Shown piece by piece: positions 15,899 to 24,754 of a stretch of 64,000 bases of DNA. The notes below the pieces were generated by a model. It searched no databases, was not told where the DNA came from, and saw nothing but the letters and a program-made list of their open reading frames with translations. The position numbers and the translations under genes are program-made. Where the stretch lies: assembly GCA_020632755.1 (NCBI GenBank), contig JACKEY010000014.1:62001-126000 (forward strand), read 5' to 3'. Each line of letters begins with the position of its first letter. The first letter of the stretch is position 1. The stretch comes from Alphaproteobacteria bacterium. Lineage in GTDB: Bacteria > Myxococcota_A > UBA796 > UBA2385.

Positions 15899-16510
15899 AT
15901 GGCCGCCCCTCGCCGCTACCAGACCCTCGCCGCCCCGGTGGAGCACGCGATCGATCCCATCAAGGGCTCGCGGTTCATCGGCCTCGCGGCGCCGGCCGCG
16001 GACGAAGCGGCGGTGGACGCCCTGCTCGAAGACGCCCGCCAGCGCTGGCCGGACGCCCGCCACCACTGCTGGGCCTGGCGGCTGGCCGACGGCCGCACCC
16101 GCAGCAGCGACGCTGGCGAGCCAGGGGGCTCGGCCGGCCGCCCCATCCTGGCCCAGATCGAGGGCCACGACCTGTGCGACGTCGTCGTGGTCGTCGTGCG
16201 CTGGTTCGGCGGCGTGAAGCTGGGCGTCGGGGGGCTCATCCGGGCCTACGGCGGCTGCGCGGGCAAGACCCTGGACCAGGGCGAGGTCGTGACCGTCGTG
16301 CCGCGGGTCCGCCTGCGCGTGGTGCACGACTACGACGACACCGGCGCGGTCCAGGCCGTGCTCGGCAGCCGGGGCCTGGCGCCGACCGACAGCGAGTGGG
16401 GGGCGCGCGCCACCCTGACCCTGGCCGTGCCCTACGACCAGGTCGACGGGGTCCTGGCCGAGCTGCGCGACGCGACCAGCGGCCGCGCCGTGCTGCAGCA
16501 GGAACCCTGA
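15899..16510 (+). CDS. yigZ: YigZ / IMPACT-family protein (UPF0029)
   Basis: A 203-residue protein, nearly the length of E. coli YigZ. The UPF0029 signature appears in order: IKGSRFIG at the start, AWRLADGRTRSSDAGEPGG, then VRWFGGVKLGVGGLIRAYG. The C-terminal 70 residues form the ferredoxin-like DUF1949 domain (YDQVDGVLAELRDA). Members bind nucleic acid or ribosome-related factors; the precise bacterial role is not settled. Its TGA at 16508-16510 is followed at once by the GTG of tmcA, so the two are probably cotranscribed; both point to translation or RNA. Confidence 0.92.
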   Translation: MAAPRRYQTLAAPVEHAIDPIKGSRFIGLAAPAADEAAVDALLEDARQRWPDARHHCWAWRLADGRTRSSDAGEPGGSAGRPILAQIEGHDLCDVVVVVVRWFGGVKLGVGGLIRAYGGCAGKTLDQGEVVTVVPRVRLRVVHDYDDTGAVQAVLGSRGLAPTDSEWGARATLTLAVPYDQVDGVLAELRDATSGRAVLQQEP

Positions 16511-18508
16511 GTGCCCGCCGGACGGCAGCTCCTGGTGCTGCGGGAGGAGGAGACGGCGACGCGCCACCAGGCGCGGGTCGTCACGGCCCATGTCGATCCG
16601 GACGAGGTGCTTTGGGTGGGTCCGGGAGAGGGGGAGGAGTCCCGGCCCGAGCGGCTGCTGGGGAGGGCCTTCGACGCGGTGGTCGTGAGCCTGCACGACC
16701 GGCTGGACCTGGATCGCATCGGGCTCTGCCAGGGCTTCGTGCGGGGAGGAGGTGCCCTCGTGCTGCGGGTGCCGCCGGACCACGCGCTGCCGCGGGACCC
16801 GCGGCTGGTGGTCTGGCCGCACGCCCTCGACGACGTGGGCCTGCGGGCCTGGGAGCGGGTCCTGGGCCGGCTGCCCGACACCCCGCTGCGGCTGCTGAAG
16901 CCCGCGGACCACGGCACCGGGCCGACCCCCGACCAGGACGCGGTGGTGCGGGCCGGGCTGGCGGTGCTGGACGATCCCGCGCCGCACCTGGTCTCGCTCA
17001 CGGCGCGCCGGGGGCGGGGCAAGTCGGCGGCCCTGGGGCGCATGCTGCGCCAGGTGCTGGAAGACGGCACCGATCGCCGCATCGTGGTCACGGCCAGCGA
17101 TCCCGACGCCACCTGCGAGCTGTTCCGGTTCGCGACCGGCGACCCCACCGTGCTGCGCGGCGGCCGGCTGCGGTTCGTGCCCCTGCGCGAGCTGCTGCTG
17201 GACCCGCCGGCCTTCGACGTGCTCGCCGTCGAAGAAGCCGCCCGGATCCCCGTGCCGACCCTGCAGCGCCTCGTCGGCGCCCATCCCGACGCCACCGTGC
17301 TCTTCGCGACCACCACCCAAGGCTACGAAGGCACCGGCCGGGGCTTCGTGCTGCGGTTCCTGGCCTGGGCGAGCGCCCGGTCGCGCCCCCTGGTCGAGCT
17401 GCAGCTCACCGCACCGATCCGGTGGGCGCCGGACTGCCCCCTGGAAGCCGCGGTGGACGGGCTCCTGGCCCTCGACGCCACGCCGGGCCCGCTGCCGCCT
17501 GCTCCCCCTGCCGCCCGGCCCGCGATCTCCGCCGAGCGCCTGGACCGCGACGCCCTCGCCCGCGACGAGTCCCTGCTGCGTGAGGTCTTCGGCCTGCTCG
17601 TCCAGGCCCACTACCGCACGACCCCGGGCGACCTCGCGATGCTGCTCGACGCACCCAACGTCGAGGTGTTCGCCCTGCGCGAGGGGTCACGGGTGCTGGC
17701 GGCGTCGCTGGTGGCGCGCGAGGGCGGCTTCCCCCCGGACATGGCCGCCCGGCTGGCGCGGGGCCAGGAGCGGGTGCGCGGGCACGCCCTGGCCGACAGC
17801 CTGATCGTGCACGGTGGGCGCGAGTCCGCCGGCCCCTTGCGCATGATCCGCAGCATCCGCATCGCCACCCGTCCGGAGCTGCGCCGGCAGGGCCTGGCCC
17901 GCGCGCTGGTCCACGCCGTGCACCACCACCACCCCGACGCCGACCTGTTCGGCACGGTCTTCGGCGCCACGCCGGGGCTGCTGCGGTTCCGGCAGCAGCT
18001 CGGCTACGCGCTGGTGCGGGTCGGCGGCTCGCGCGGCGAGCGCACCGGCGAGCCCGCCGCCGTGATGGTGCGGCCCGTCAGCCAGGCCGCGCACGACGTG
18101 GTGCGGGGCCTGCGGGCCGAGCTGCACCGCGGGCTGGACGCCCAGCTGCGGCTGCTCGCGGCCGAGGGCGAGCTCGGCCTGGAGCCGGCCCTGACCGCGG
18201 CCCTGCACGACGCACTGCCGGCGTCGGCCGACGGCGCCTGGCACTGGCGCTTCGTGCTGGAGGGCTACCTGGACGGCCCGCGCATCTACGACAGCGTCGC
18301 CTGGGCCGCGCGGATCCTGGTCATGCAGGCCGGCTGCGATCGGACCGCGCTGACCGCCTCGGAACAGGCCCTGGTCCAGGCCCGGGTCGTCGACGAGCGC
18401 AGCTGGCGCGACACCGCGGCGGCCGCGGGCCTGCCGTCGGTCCGGGCGACGCAGCGGGCGCTGCGGCGGGCCCTGCAGACCCTGTTCGACACGGTGGAGT
18501 GGGACTAG
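16511..18508 (+). CDS. tmcA: tRNA(Met) cytidine acetyltransferase TmcA
   Basis: A 665-residue protein, close to E. coli TmcA (671). Residues about 155-340 form the RNA-helicase-like ATPase, with the Walker A in LTARRGRGKSAALG and the acidic box VLAVEEAARIPV. Residues about 370-520 form the GNAT acetyltransferase, with acetyl-CoA binding in RSIRIATRPELRRQGLARALV. The C-terminal 140 residues are the tRNA-binding helical domain. It acetylates N4 of the wobble cytidine in elongator tRNA-Met using ATP and acetyl-CoA. Start chosen: GTG at 16511, directly after the yigZ stop. The TAG stop lies inside a CTAGC-N3-GCTAG palindrome. Confidence 0.93.
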   Translation: MPAGRQLLVLREEETATRHQARVVTAHVDPDEVLWVGPGEGEESRPERLLGRAFDAVVVSLHDRLDLDRIGLCQGFVRGGGALVLRVPPDHALPRDPRLVVWPHALDDVGLRAWERVLGRLPDTPLRLLKPADHGTGPTPDQDAVVRAGLAVLDDPAPHLVSLTARRGRGKSAALGRMLRQVLEDGTDRRIVVTASDPDATCELFRFATGDPTVLRGGRLRFVPLRELLLDPPAFDVLAVEEAARIPVPTLQRLVGAHPDATVLFATTTQGYEGTGRGFVLRFLAWASARSRPLVELQLTAPIRWAPDCPLEAAVDGLLALDATPGPLPPAPPAARPAISAERLDRDALARDESLLREVFGLLVQAHYRTTPGDLAMLLDAPNVEVFALREGSRVLAASLVAREGGFPPDMAARLARGQERVRGHALADSLIVHGGRESAGPLRMIRSIRIATRPELRRQGLARALVHAVHHHHPDADLFGTVFGATPGLLRFRQQLGYALVRVGGSRGERTGEPAAVMVRPVSQAAHDVVRGLRAELHRGLDAQLRLLAAEGELGLEPALTAALHDALPASADGAWHWRFVLEGYLDGPRIYDSVAWAARILVMQAGCDRTALTASEQALVQARVVDERSWRDTAAAAGLPSVRATQRALRRALQTLFDTVEWD

Positions 18509-18517
18509 CGGCGCTAG
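18505..18517. repeat. CTAGC-GGC-GCTAG palindrome at convergent stop codons
   Basis: Perfect 5-bp inverted repeat around three bases. It contains the TAG stop of tmcA (18506-18508), and the minus-strand TAG stop of the next lipoprotein (18514-18516) falls in the other arm. It could form a short hairpin in either transcript. One of five such palindromes in the window. Confidence 0.8.
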
Positions 18518-19707
18518 GGGCGGGTGCGGCGGGCGCTGCGGGCCCGGAAGTCGGGGTTGCTGCCCTCGGTCCAGGCCGCCAGCGCGTGGTCGGCATCGAC
18601 CAGCACGAGCTCCGACCCATAGACCCCGACGACGTCCGATGCCAGCGCCTCGGTTGCCTGGACCGACCCGTCCGGGCCCAGCCAGGCCAGGTACAGGGTG
18701 TTGTAGACGCCGGACTCGACCGCCATCCAGCTGAGCGCCAGGGCGTCGCCGTGCGCGGCCAGCCGCGCGGAGTGGCGGAAGCCACCGTCCAGGTCGGGCG
18801 TGGTCACGACGCCGTCCGGCCCGCGCAGCAGCACGGCCCCGGCGTCGTCGTCCCATGCCACCCAGGTCCCGGCCGGGGTGGTGGCCGCGCTCGGTCGGGT
18901 GCCCTCGCCCAGGGTGGTGACCGAGCTGCCCTCGCGCAGCCGGACCTCGTCCTGGAGCGTGGTCGTGTGGGTCTCGGTCCAGGCGTGTGCCGCGCCGGCC
19001 CCTGCGATGGCGACGTAGAGCTGGCCTGCGTTGTCGCCCTCGCCCAGGTCCGTCGCGGCGCCGACCGCCGCGCCGTCCGCGTCCAGCTCGAGCGCGAAGG
19101 CCTGGAAGGCGGTCGCGTCTGCGTGGCCCCACGACCCCGCCAGGTGGAAGCCGCTGGAGGTGGTCGCCACCTGGGGCAGGGTCGCGTTGCCGGTGACCAC
19201 GACCCCGCTGCGCTCGGCGACCAGGTCGGCCGCGTCGGTGCGCGGCGCGCCGTCCGGGTCGAAGGCCCGCAGCCGGATGTCGAGGTTGTCCGCGCCGGCA
19301 CCGCGGTCGCTGGTCCAGGCCACCAGGACCCCATCGACCCCGGCCGCCAGGGCGGGATCGAGCTCGTTGTCGTCGCTCTGCGTGACCTCGACGGGCGCGA
19401 CGGTCACGTCGCCTGCACAGTCCACGGCGGCCAGCCAGATGTCGAAGTGGCTGCCGAGCGCGTCGGGCACCGCCCAGGCGTACCACTGCTGGCTGCCGTC
19501 CCAGGCGGTGCTGGTGTGGATCTGCGTCGCAGGGCCGTCGGGCACCAGGTCCCAGGTCCCGTCGACCCAGGCGTCCAGGCAGGCGGCATCCGCGGTGGTG
19601 TCGCCGCCGTCGGACGCACCGCCGTCGGACGCACTGCCGGAGTCGGTCGCCCCGTCGTCGGGCGCCTTGTCGGTACAGGCGAAGGCCAGGATGAGCAGGC
19701 ACAGCAT
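18514..19707 (-). CDS. Lipoprotein of unknown function with beta-propeller-like repeats
   Basis: A 397-residue protein. The first 11 residues with LAFAC form a lipoprotein signal (Cys11), followed by a short linker (SGSASDGGASDGG). The rest is beta-rich with recurring phrases of the type DGVLVAWTSDRG, GTWVAWDDD and HALAAWTEGSN, spaced about 50 residues apart; such 'xxAW' repeats are typical of propeller-like blades in secreted proteins. No enzyme motif is seen. It begins at an ATG six bases after TAGGAT (no Shine-Dalgarno) and diverges from rarA over only 38 bases. Confidence 0.7.
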   Translation of the reverse strand: MLCLLILAFACTDKAPDDGATDSGSASDGGASDGGDTTADAACLDAWVDGTWDLVPDGPATQIHTSTAWDGSQQWYAWAVPDALGSHFDIWLAAVDCAGDVTVAPVEVTQSDDNELDPALAAGVDGVLVAWTSDRGAGADNLDIRLRAFDPDGAPRTDAADLVAERSGVVVTGNATLPQVATTSSGFHLAGSWGHADATAFQAFALELDADGAAVGAATDLGEGDNAGQLYVAIAGAGAAHAWTETHTTTLQDEVRLREGSSVTTLGEGTRPSAATTPAGTWVAWDDDAGAVLLRGPDGVVTTPDLDGGFRHSARLAAHGDALALSWMAVESGVYNTLYLAWLGPDGSVQATEALASDVVGVYGSELVLVDADHALAAWTEGSNPDFRARSARRTRP

Positions 19708-19713
19708 GCCGCA

Positions 19714-19719
19714 ATCCTA
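19714..19719 (-). promoter_or_regulatory. Leaderless-type -10 hexamer TAGGAT
   Basis: On the minus strand TAGGAT is followed by TGCGGC and the ATG at 19707, a six-base gap. It sits in a 38-base divergent region shared with rarA. Confidence 0.55.
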
Positions 19720-19732
19720 TCCCCTCCCGCGC

Positions 19733-19738
19733 TAAGAC
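19733..19738 (+). promoter_or_regulatory. Leaderless-type -10 hexamer TAAGAC
   Basis: TAAGAC is followed by seven bases (CCCGTCC) and the rarA ATG at 19746. It is 14 bases from the opposing TAGGAT, so polymerase could not occupy both promoters at once. Confidence 0.45.
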
Positions 19739-19745
19739 CCCGTCC

Positions 19746-21971
19746 ATGTCCCGTCGCGCTCCGCCTCCGCCGGCCCAGCAGTCCCTCCGCCCTCCTGCGC
19801 CCGCCGAGCCCCTCGCCGCCCGCATGCGCCCGCGCACCCTCGACGAGTACGTGGGCCAGGACCACATCATCGGGCCCGGCCGCCTGCTGCGCCGCGCCAT
19901 CGAGGCCGACCAGCTCACCAGCCTGATCTTCTACGGTCCGCCCGGCACAGGCAAGACGACCCTCGCCCGCGTCATCGCCGGCAGCACGAAGGCCCGCTTC
20001 TCGGCGCTCAACGCCGTGCTCGCCGGGGTCAAGGACATCCGCGACGCCGTCACCGACGCCCAGCAGCTGCGCGACAGCCACGGCAAGCGCACCATCCTGT
20101 TCGTCGACGAGGTGCACCGCTTCAACAAGGCCCAGCAGGACGCGCTCCTGCCCTGGGTCGAGAACGGCACGGTCGTGCTGGTCGGCGCCACCACCGAGAA
20201 CCCCTACTTCGAGGTGAACAAGGCGCTGGTCAGCCGCTCGCGCATCTTCCAGCTGCGGCCGCTGACCGCCGACGACCTGCGCCGGGTGCTCGACCAGGCC
20301 ATCGCGGACCGCGAGCGCGGCTACGGCGACCGCCACGTGGTCCTGGCGCCGGACGCCGTCGACCACCTGGTCGAGGTCGCCAACGGCGACGCCCGCGCCG
20401 TCCTCAACGCCCTGGAGCTCGCGGTCGAGACCACGCCGCCCGATGCCGACGGCCGCGTCCAGATCACCCTGGCCGTGGCCGAAGAGAGCATCCAGCGCCG
20501 GGCGGTGCTCTACGACAAGGAAGGCGACGCCCACTTCGACACCATCAGCGCCTTCATCAAGTCGGTGCGCGGCAGCGACCCCGACGCCGCGCTCTACTGG
20601 CTGGCCCGCATGGTCTACGCCGGCGAGGACCCGCGGTTCATCTTCCGCCGGCTGATCATCCTGGCAAGCGAGGACATCGGCCTCGCGGACCCGCAGGCCG
20701 TCTCGATCGTCATGGCCTGCGCCCGGTCCTTCGACCGCATCGGCATGCCCGAGGGCCGCTACCCCCTGGCCCAGGCGACGCTGTACCTGGCGAGCACCGC
20801 CAAGAGCAACAGCACCATGGCCTTCTTCGACGCCCTGGACGCCGTCGCCCGCGAGCGGGCCGACGACGTGCCCAACCACCTCAAGGACGGCAACCGGGAC
20901 AAGGAAGGCTTCGGCCACGGCGAAGGCTACCTGTACCCCCACGCCTACCGGGACCACTGGGTCGCCCAGCAGTACCTGCCCGACGAGCTCAAGGGCCGCG
21001 TGTTCTGGCAGCCGTCGGACCAGGGCTGGGAAGGCCAGGTCGGTCCCCGCGTCGCCCGCCAGCGCGAGGCCCAGCTGGCCGCCATGCTCGAGGCCGATCA
21101 GTCCGATCCCTTCGCCCGCAGCCGCGGCGAGCAGCTGACCACCGGGCCCCAGGACAAGCGCCTGGAGCGCTGGCTGCAGCGCACTGCCAGCCAGGCGGGG
21201 GAGCGGCTGGCCCAGCTGCGCGAGGCGGTCATCGAGGCCGCCGACCTGGCGCGGCACCACGTCGTGCTCGACCTGGACGCCGGCGCCGGCCTGCTGACCT
21301 GGGAGGCGCTGCGCCAGGTGCCCGAAGGAGGCGTCTGGGCCTGGTGCCCCCGCGCCGACCAGGCCGCGGCGCTGTCGGGCCTGGCCGAGCGCCTGCCCGA
21401 GCTGCAGCGTCCCCGGGTGGTGGGCGGCGACCTGGCCACGCTGCGGGAGCGCGCCGACGCGGTGCGCTTCGATCGCATCGTCGGCCGGGACTTGCTGGTC
21501 CGGGCGGAGGACCCCGAAGCCGTCGTCCAGGCGTCCCTAGCGTTGCTAGCCCAGGACGGCCGCATCGCCCTGGTCGAGGGCCTGGCCCGCCGGACCCAGC
21601 GGCTCTACGCCCTGCTGGGCGACCGGCTGGGCCAGCAGCTGCTGCGGGTCTGGTCCCGGGCCGAAGAGGCGGTGTGGGCCGATCCCGCCGACCCGCTGCT
21701 GGCCTGGACGCCCCAGGCCCTGCAGGCCCTGCTCCAGGACGCCGGCCTGACGGTCGCGACCCGCGAGGTCCTGACCCACCACCGGCTGCACGTCAGCGCG
21801 CCGGTGCTCGAGCGGTGGTTGGCCGATCGCCCCGGCTCGTGGCTGTCGCGGCTGAAGGCCCACGTGCCAGCCACCGAAGCCGACGCCATCGCCCACGAGG
21901 TGCGGCGGCTCGAGGGCCGCACCGTGCGGTGGCAGGGAGAGAGCGTGGTCCTGGTGGCCGAGCGGTCCTGA
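19746..21971 (+). CDS. rarA: RarA (MgsA) AAA+ ATPase fused to a methyltransferase-like domain
   Basis: A 741-residue protein; ordinary RarA is about 430-450. Residues about 25-440 are RarA: RPRTLDEYVGQDHIIG, Walker A GPPGTGKTT, Walker B ILFVDEVHRFN, sensor GATTENPYFEVN and the tetramer-forming C-domain (ASEDIGLADPQ). Residues about 480-741 add a Rossmann-like domain (HHVVLDLDAGAGLLTWEAL, FDRIVGRDLLVR) resembling SAM-dependent methyltransferases, although the glycine-rich motif is altered. A RarA fusion of similar length is known in cyanobacteria. RarA acts at stalled forks with SSB and RecA. A CTAGC-N3-GCTAG palindrome lies inside the extra domain. Confidence 0.88.
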   Translation: MSRRAPPPPAQQSLRPPAPAEPLAARMRPRTLDEYVGQDHIIGPGRLLRRAIEADQLTSLIFYGPPGTGKTTLARVIAGSTKARFSALNAVLAGVKDIRDAVTDAQQLRDSHGKRTILFVDEVHRFNKAQQDALLPWVENGTVVLVGATTENPYFEVNKALVSRSRIFQLRPLTADDLRRVLDQAIADRERGYGDRHVVLAPDAVDHLVEVANGDARAVLNALELAVETTPPDADGRVQITLAVAEESIQRRAVLYDKEGDAHFDTISAFIKSVRGSDPDAALYWLARMVYAGEDPRFIFRRLIILASEDIGLADPQAVSIVMACARSFDRIGMPEGRYPLAQATLYLASTAKSNSTMAFFDALDAVARERADDVPNHLKDGNRDKEGFGHGEGYLYPHAYRDHWVAQQYLPDELKGRVFWQPSDQGWEGQVGPRVARQREAQLAAMLEADQSDPFARSRGEQLTTGPQDKRLERWLQRTASQAGERLAQLREAVIEAADLARHHVVLDLDAGAGLLTWEALRQVPEGGVWAWCPRADQAAALSGLAERLPELQRPRVVGGDLATLRERADAVRFDRIVGRDLLVRAEDPEAVVQASLALLAQDGRIALVEGLARRTQRLYALLGDRLGQQLLRVWSRAEEAVWADPADPLLAWTPQALQALLQDAGLTVATREVLTHHRLHVSAPVLERWLADRPGSWLSRLKAHVPATEADAIAHEVRRLEGRTVRWQGESVVLVAERS
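21537..21549. repeat. CTAGC-GTT-GCTAG palindrome inside rarA
   Basis: Perfect copy of the dispersed palindrome within coding sequence. It is read in frame as CTA GCG TTG CTA GCC (LALLA) and so uses two CTA leucine codons, which are rare in this G+C-rich sequence. Confidence 0.8.
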
Positions 21972-21996
21972 CCGGGCGGCTCTGGCTCCACGTCGC

Positions 21997-23256
21997 TCAG
22001 GCGGCCCGCCGCCCCCGGACGGCGATGCCGTAGCGGTCGATGTAGTCGGCCAGTGCGCCCCGCAGGCCGTCGGAGGTCAGCCCGTAGCGCTCGGGGTCGT
22101 GGCCCCGCCGCTCTCCATCGCTGCGGCGGCGGGCCAGCCAGCGCTGCATCGCGCGGTCGTGGGCCGGGTCGCGATCCATGCCGAGCCGCTCGTACAGGTC
22201 GTGCACCGCCGAGATCGGGTCCTGCACCATGCGCTCGAAGGACAGGTCGGTGATGCGGTGCTCGTCACTGCGTCGGGCCCGGGCTTCCATCATCCGGTCG
22301 ATGGACGCCACGCACAGCCGCACGCCGTTGTGCACGGTGGCGGCGCTGCGCGGGTCCCGGTGGCTGGCTTCGTGCAGCACCTCGACCAGCCCCAGGAAGG
22401 ACGGGATGGCCTTGGCGGGATCGCGGTGGGTCACGACGACGTGTGCGTCGGGGAAGGTGTCCAGCAGGGCGTCGAAGGACAGCAGGTGGGTCGGGCACTT
22501 GAGCACCCAGTGGTCCCCCGACACGACCTCTTCGAGGTGGGTCAGCCGCAGCCGCAGCAGCCGGTAGGCCGGCGACTGGTCGCGGTGCAGCGCCCAGTCC
22601 AGGAAGCCGTGGGCCGGCGTGCGGTACCACAGGGCCGGGCTGTCGAAGGTCGTGAGCAGGAAGTCCAGCTCTTCTTCGGGGGCGCCCGGCGGGATGCGGT
22701 GCACCCGCCGCATGTTGGGGCTCAGCACGGTCCACGCCAGCGAGTCCAGGGCGCCGCGCAGCCGGCGGCCCATGACCCGCAGCGGCCAGCGGCGGGCCGG
22801 CAGCACCGGTCGCGTGTCCTGGACCATCCAGAACGGCAGCGAGCGGGCCCGGGGGTCCAGCGCGAGCAGCCGCTGCAGGGTGGTGGTCCCGGTGCGGTGC
22901 AGGCCGGTGATCACGATCGGCCGCCGGGGCGCCCGCCCGGAGATGTCCGGTCGCGTGCGGCAGTCCTGCTCGATGCTGGCCCGGCGCTCCAGCATGCGCT
23001 GGCAGGTGGTGGCCAGCACCAGCTCGCCGACGGCCGTGAGCCCCGCGTGGCGGGCGTCGTCCAGCAGCACCCGCATGCCCTCGGGCACCGGCACCGGCCG
23101 ACCCGTCTGTTGCGCCACCCGCGCCGCGATGGCGTCCGCGTCCAGGTCCCGGGGCACGAGGGGACCGGCCAGCCGGATCGCGCGGTCGAACCACGCGGTC
23201 CGGAGCGGAGGGGCGAGCGGCCGGGGGGCCAGGCGGGTGGAGGGGTCGCTTCGCAT
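21997..23256 (-). CDS. Sulfotransferase-family protein
   Basis: A 419-residue protein of the PAPS-dependent sulfotransferase family. The 5'-phosphosulfate loop is LHRTGTTTLQRLL (about residues 127-139); the 3'-phosphate region is VVTHRDPAKAIPSFLGL. SPNMRRVHRIPPGAPEEELD lies between. The family includes bacterial lipid and glycan sulfotransferases and some proteins of unknown activity. No membrane segment is evident. Start chosen: ATG at 23256, 17 bases after TAGAGT; no good Shine-Dalgarno is visible, and extending further would run into the divergent gene. A second, single-domain sulfotransferase besides the fusion near 2.3 kb suggests PAPS is used in more than one way here. Confidence 0.85.
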   Translation of the reverse strand: MRSDPSTRLAPRPLAPPLRTAWFDRAIRLAGPLVPRDLDADAIAARVAQQTGRPVPVPEGMRVLLDDARHAGLTAVGELVLATTCQRMLERRASIEQDCRTRPDISGRAPRRPIVITGLHRTGTTTLQRLLALDPRARSLPFWMVQDTRPVLPARRWPLRVMGRRLRGALDSLAWTVLSPNMRRVHRIPPGAPEEELDFLLTTFDSPALWYRTPAHGFLDWALHRDQSPAYRLLRLRLTHLEEVVSGDHWVLKCPTHLLSFDALLDTFPDAHVVVTHRDPAKAIPSFLGLVEVLHEASHRDPRSAATVHNGVRLCVASIDRMMEARARRSDEHRITDLSFERMVQDPISAVHDLYERLGMDRDPAHDRAMQRWLARRRSDGERRGHDPERYGLTSDGLRGALADYIDRYGIAVRGRRAA

Positions 23257-23273
23257 AGGAGGGGTTCGACCCC

Positions 23274-23279
23274 ACTCTA
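23274..23279 (-). promoter_or_regulatory. -10-like hexamer TAGAGT
   Basis: On the minus strand TAGAGT lies 17 bases before the sulfotransferase ATG at 23256. It overlaps one of the few CTAG tetranucleotides not in a perfect palindrome. Confidence 0.35.
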
Positions 23280-23377
23280 GCGCTGTTCGGAACCGGCTCA
23301 AAGCATCTCGTCGACATTCGTCATTCACGCGGGCCTTCGCACTGCCGCGTGGGATGCTTCCCACCGAGGATGGTTCG

Positions 23378-24379
23378 ATGGACTTCTGGACCGGGTCGTT
23401 GGTGTGTGGGGGGCTGTCCGTCGTGGCGGTCGGAGGCCTGCTGTTCGGCGTTCGTCGGTGGATGCACAGCGTCGCCGAGGACATCGCCGAGGCGGCCCAC
23501 GGCGGCGCCCCCTTCGGGCCGATGCGCATCTCGCTGCGCCCGGTCGCCGCGCCCGAGCTCGGCGATGCCGCGGCCCTCGATCGGGTCTGTGGCGAGCTGC
23601 TGGAGCTCGGCTTCGACGATGCCGGCGTCTTCGTGATCGACGCGCTCGGCGGCGTGCACGTGCGGGGTTTCGTGCACCCTGAGCGGCGCCTGCTGGCCGC
23701 GGCCTACGACCATCCCCTCGGCGCCGTCTGGTGCGATCTCGTCGCATGCAGCGAGGACGGCCGCGTGGTCACGGCGACCTCCTCCGAGCACGACAGCGCC
23801 CTCGATCGGCCCTCCTTCAAGAAGGTGCTGCGCAAGCCGCGCCGGGGACCACGCGCCCTCCTCGCCGCCCTCGAGCCGGCCCTGACCTTCTCCCCCGTCC
23901 TCCCCTCTGCCTTCCCCTCCGCCTTCGAGCAGGCCTACGCCGCCGAGATGGTCTGGCGGGCCGCCCGCGGGGGGCCTTCCCGGGACGAGATCCGCCGGGT
24001 CGGCGCCGCCGAGGGCCTGCCGCCGAGCGACGAAGACGTCGAGCGCACCTTTCGGGCCATGCGCCGCGCGGCCCTGGCGGGCCTGGACGAGGTGCTCTCC
24101 GAAGCCGCCGCCGCGCTGCTGCGGGACGGCCCCTACGACCCGCAGGAAGCCGTCGTCGTGCACGATGTGTGGACCCTCGACGAGCTCTGGGCCGAGCTCG
24201 GCCACTGGGTCGACCCCGACCGCCGGCATCGGGCGCTGCAGGGCAGCCCCCGTGACGTCTTCGCCCGGGCCAACGACCAGGCCCCCGACGACCGCCGCTT
24301 CGTGCGGGTCGGCACCCTGACCGAGCCCGTGCCGGCCGACGTGTACGCGCTCGCCCCCGACGACGACGACGAGGGCTGA
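23378..24379 (+). CDS. Uncharacterised protein with one N-terminal membrane segment
   Basis: A 333-residue protein not recognised. Residues 3-24 are a hydrophobic anchor (TGSLVCGGLSVVAVGGLLFG), followed by a cytoplasmic-looking domain. Phrases such as LDRVCGELLELGFDDAGVFVI and VHPERRLLAAAYDHPLGAVWCDLV suggest an alpha/beta domain; the second half is helical and charged (DEDVERTFRAMRRAAL). Start: ATG at 23378 with GAGGA eight bases upstream. It is divergent from the sulfotransferase and convergent, with no gap, with the zinc-ribbon protein gene. Function unknown. Confidence 0.6.
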   Translation: MDFWTGSLVCGGLSVVAVGGLLFGVRRWMHSVAEDIAEAAHGGAPFGPMRISLRPVAAPELGDAAALDRVCGELLELGFDDAGVFVIDALGGVHVRGFVHPERRLLAAAYDHPLGAVWCDLVACSEDGRVVTATSSEHDSALDRPSFKKVLRKPRRGPRALLAALEPALTFSPVLPSAFPSAFEQAYAAEMVWRAARGGPSRDEIRRVGAAEGLPPSDEDVERTFRAMRRAALAGLDEVLSEAAAALLRDGPYDPQEAVVVHDVWTLDELWAELGHWVDPDRRHRALQGSPRDVFARANDQAPDDRRFVRVGTLTEPVPADVYALAPDDDDEG

Positions 24380-24754
24380 CTACCGCAGCCAGACCCAGGC
24401 CAGCCCGCCGCCCAGCGCCGCGATCGCCCCGACGATCATCACGATGCGCACGGGGTCCCACTCGACGTCCGCGAGCTGCATCGGCCCCTGCTTGAAGGGC
24501 ACGAACCGCAGCTGGGCCACGGGCACCGTGTCGCCGTCCGGCCGCACCGCGTGGTCGTAGCGGGCCCCGCAGCGGCAGCGGACGATGCCGTCGGCCAGCC
24601 AGAAGTGATCGGACTTCCCGCAGCGGTTGCAGGTCATCCACAGCGGGTCGGACCCGGCGTCGCCGGGGGCGGGCACCTGGACGAAGCCGCAGTCGTCCAG
24701 CGGCGGCAGGTCGGCCTGCGGGGCGTCGTTCGAATCGGTCATCGGGTCGCTCAC
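24380..24754 (-). CDS. Small zinc-ribbon membrane protein
   Basis: A 124-residue protein if the GTG at 24754 is used, which overlaps the TGA of the peptidase gene (GTGA); an ATG four codons later (24742) is the alternative. The middle holds two CxxC-type pairs, CNRCGKSDHFW and CRCGARYD, as in rubredoxin-like zinc ribbons. The C-terminus is a single transmembrane segment (IVMIVGAIAALGGGLAWVWL) with almost no tail. The zinc ribbon probably faces the cytoplasm. Cotranscribed with the M1 peptidase; role unknown. Confidence 0.65.
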   Translation of the reverse strand: MSDPMTDSNDAPQADLPPLDDCGFVQVPAPGDAGSDPLWMTCNRCGKSDHFWLADGIVRCRCGARYDHAVRPDGDTVPVAQLRFVPFKQGPMQLADVEWDPVRIVMIVGAIAALGGGLAWVWLR

